A stretch of 64,000 nt of DNA from Paramecium pentaurelia (taxonomy: Eukaryota; Ciliophora; Oligohymenophorea; Peniculida; Parameciidae), in NCBI GenBank assembly GCA_905183005.1, contig CAJJDO010000066.1:62001-126000 (forward strand), given 5' to 3'. How positions within the stretch are numbered: the stretch's first letter is position 1; each line of letters begins with the position of its first letter. This document shows, in pieces, positions 63,413-64,000 of this stretch. Below the pieces are notes generated by a model, which saw only the letters and a program-made list of their open reading frames with translations, made no database searches and had not been told where the DNA came from. The position numbers and the translations under genes were made by a program.

Positions 63413-64000
63413 TCAATCCACCTATTTTATCTTGGCTTCATTTTATAATATCTGATCATATATATCTATTAACTTCTATGCCAAACGATATCCTCCTATA
63501 GCTAAATTCTCTTCACAGAACTACTATGCTTATTAGACATAGTCCTTGTTGTAGCTATTAGATTAAGCAATCATTGGGTATACAAATTAGATTGCTTATC
63601 TATATCCAACATAAGTCCAAACTGATGGATTACTATTTAAATATTAATGCGTAATATACGTCATGTCCAAATTATCGTATTTCGTAATTTGATACTTTTT
63701 AATTACGTCTGATGACCACTTATTTAAATATTCCTGATCGCTTTAACTCAGAGGTCTGACTAGAAAAGAGTTGTTGGGACTAAAAGCAAATGCACCTGCG
63801 TCCCAAAATGAATGCAAATTTACCAAGGTTCCATTCTCCAACTAAAGTTATTTATTCAATTTTACCTGCACTTTCATGAAATTTCCTCCTTAATCTCCAT
63901 TGGGATAACTTGAATTCCAGAATGTAGTATCATGTAATGGTTGGTGTAAGTCTCCAATAACATGGAGAAGCACTCTTAACATTTAAGCTTTAAACATTGT
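63413..64000 (-). CDS. S1/P1-type nuclease, 3' part (start outside the window)
   Basis: The last 187 codons or so of a gene running off the right edge, with one probable 24-nt intron (63842-63865). Zinc-ligand motifs of the S1/P1 family are present: LLHVIGDLHQPLH, YPNGDQGGNFMKV, TLVNLHSFWDAGAF, and near the C-terminus CEENLAIGGYRLAQKL. These enzymes are secreted or lysosomal, use three zinc ions and cut single-stranded nucleic acid. The missing N-terminal third should contain the signal peptide, the N-terminal tryptophan ligand and further His/Asp ligands. Convergent with the WD40 gene across the AATAT array. Confidence 0.9.

Overview
This window is macronuclear-type DNA from a ciliate, almost certainly a Paramecium species. 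TAA and TAG are read as glutamine throughout and every gene I could close ends in TGA, so standard-code ORF callers shatter the genes. The introns are tiny (about 20-38 nt, mostly GTA...TAG), the DNA is very AT-rich, and intergenic gaps are often only 13-100 bp. The sequence is an assembled scaffold. Two single-N gaps (241 and 13280) are each flanked by exact duplicates that look like unmerged contig overlaps. Coordinates below come from hand translation in the ciliate code; nearly every spliced model closes to a multiple of three.

Region by region. 1-14300: two large paralogous macro-domain/WWE-like proteins (minus 805-4445, plus 9466-12960) bracket RPS21, a protein with four tandem truncated-hemoglobin-like units, and a calcium-dependent protein kinase. 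14197-23678: two tandem paralogous giant PAS-domain multi-pass membrane proteins (TmcB-like). 24568-28019: a six-segment membrane protein, a mitochondrial gamma-carbonic-anhydrase-like protein, and a disordered protein with a polyglutamine run written entirely in TAA/TAG codons. 28679-33856: a 1700-residue leucine-rich-repeat membrane protein. 34147-42455: a dense block of small genes (Tim44-like protein, coiled-coil protein, Mpo1-like protein, BLOC-1-subunit-2-like protein, a helical protein, a pepsin-like membrane protein, an apparently inactive rhomboid, dynactin p25, a Rab GTPase). 42759-48907: a Gln/Asn-rich protein, an asparaginase-ankyrin protein that has lost its catalytic motifs, a mitochondrial HflX/GTPBP6-type GTPase, and a zinc-finger protein. 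49850-64000: MPP10, a kelch-BTB protein, an S28 serine carboxypeptidase, an FKBP/TPR cochaperone, PP1 catalytic subunit, three unknowns, one unresolved region, a B-box-like/WD40 protein, a 655-bp perfect AATAT array, and the 3' end of an S1/P1 nuclease gene.

The genes are ordinary nuclear housekeeping and signalling genes with no operons and no mobile elements recognised. The most unusual items are the four-unit globin-like protein, a cluster of enzyme-derived proteins without catalytic residues (asparaginase, rhomboid, probable pepsin-like protein, degenerate macrodomains), and very short shared promoters between divergent genes.
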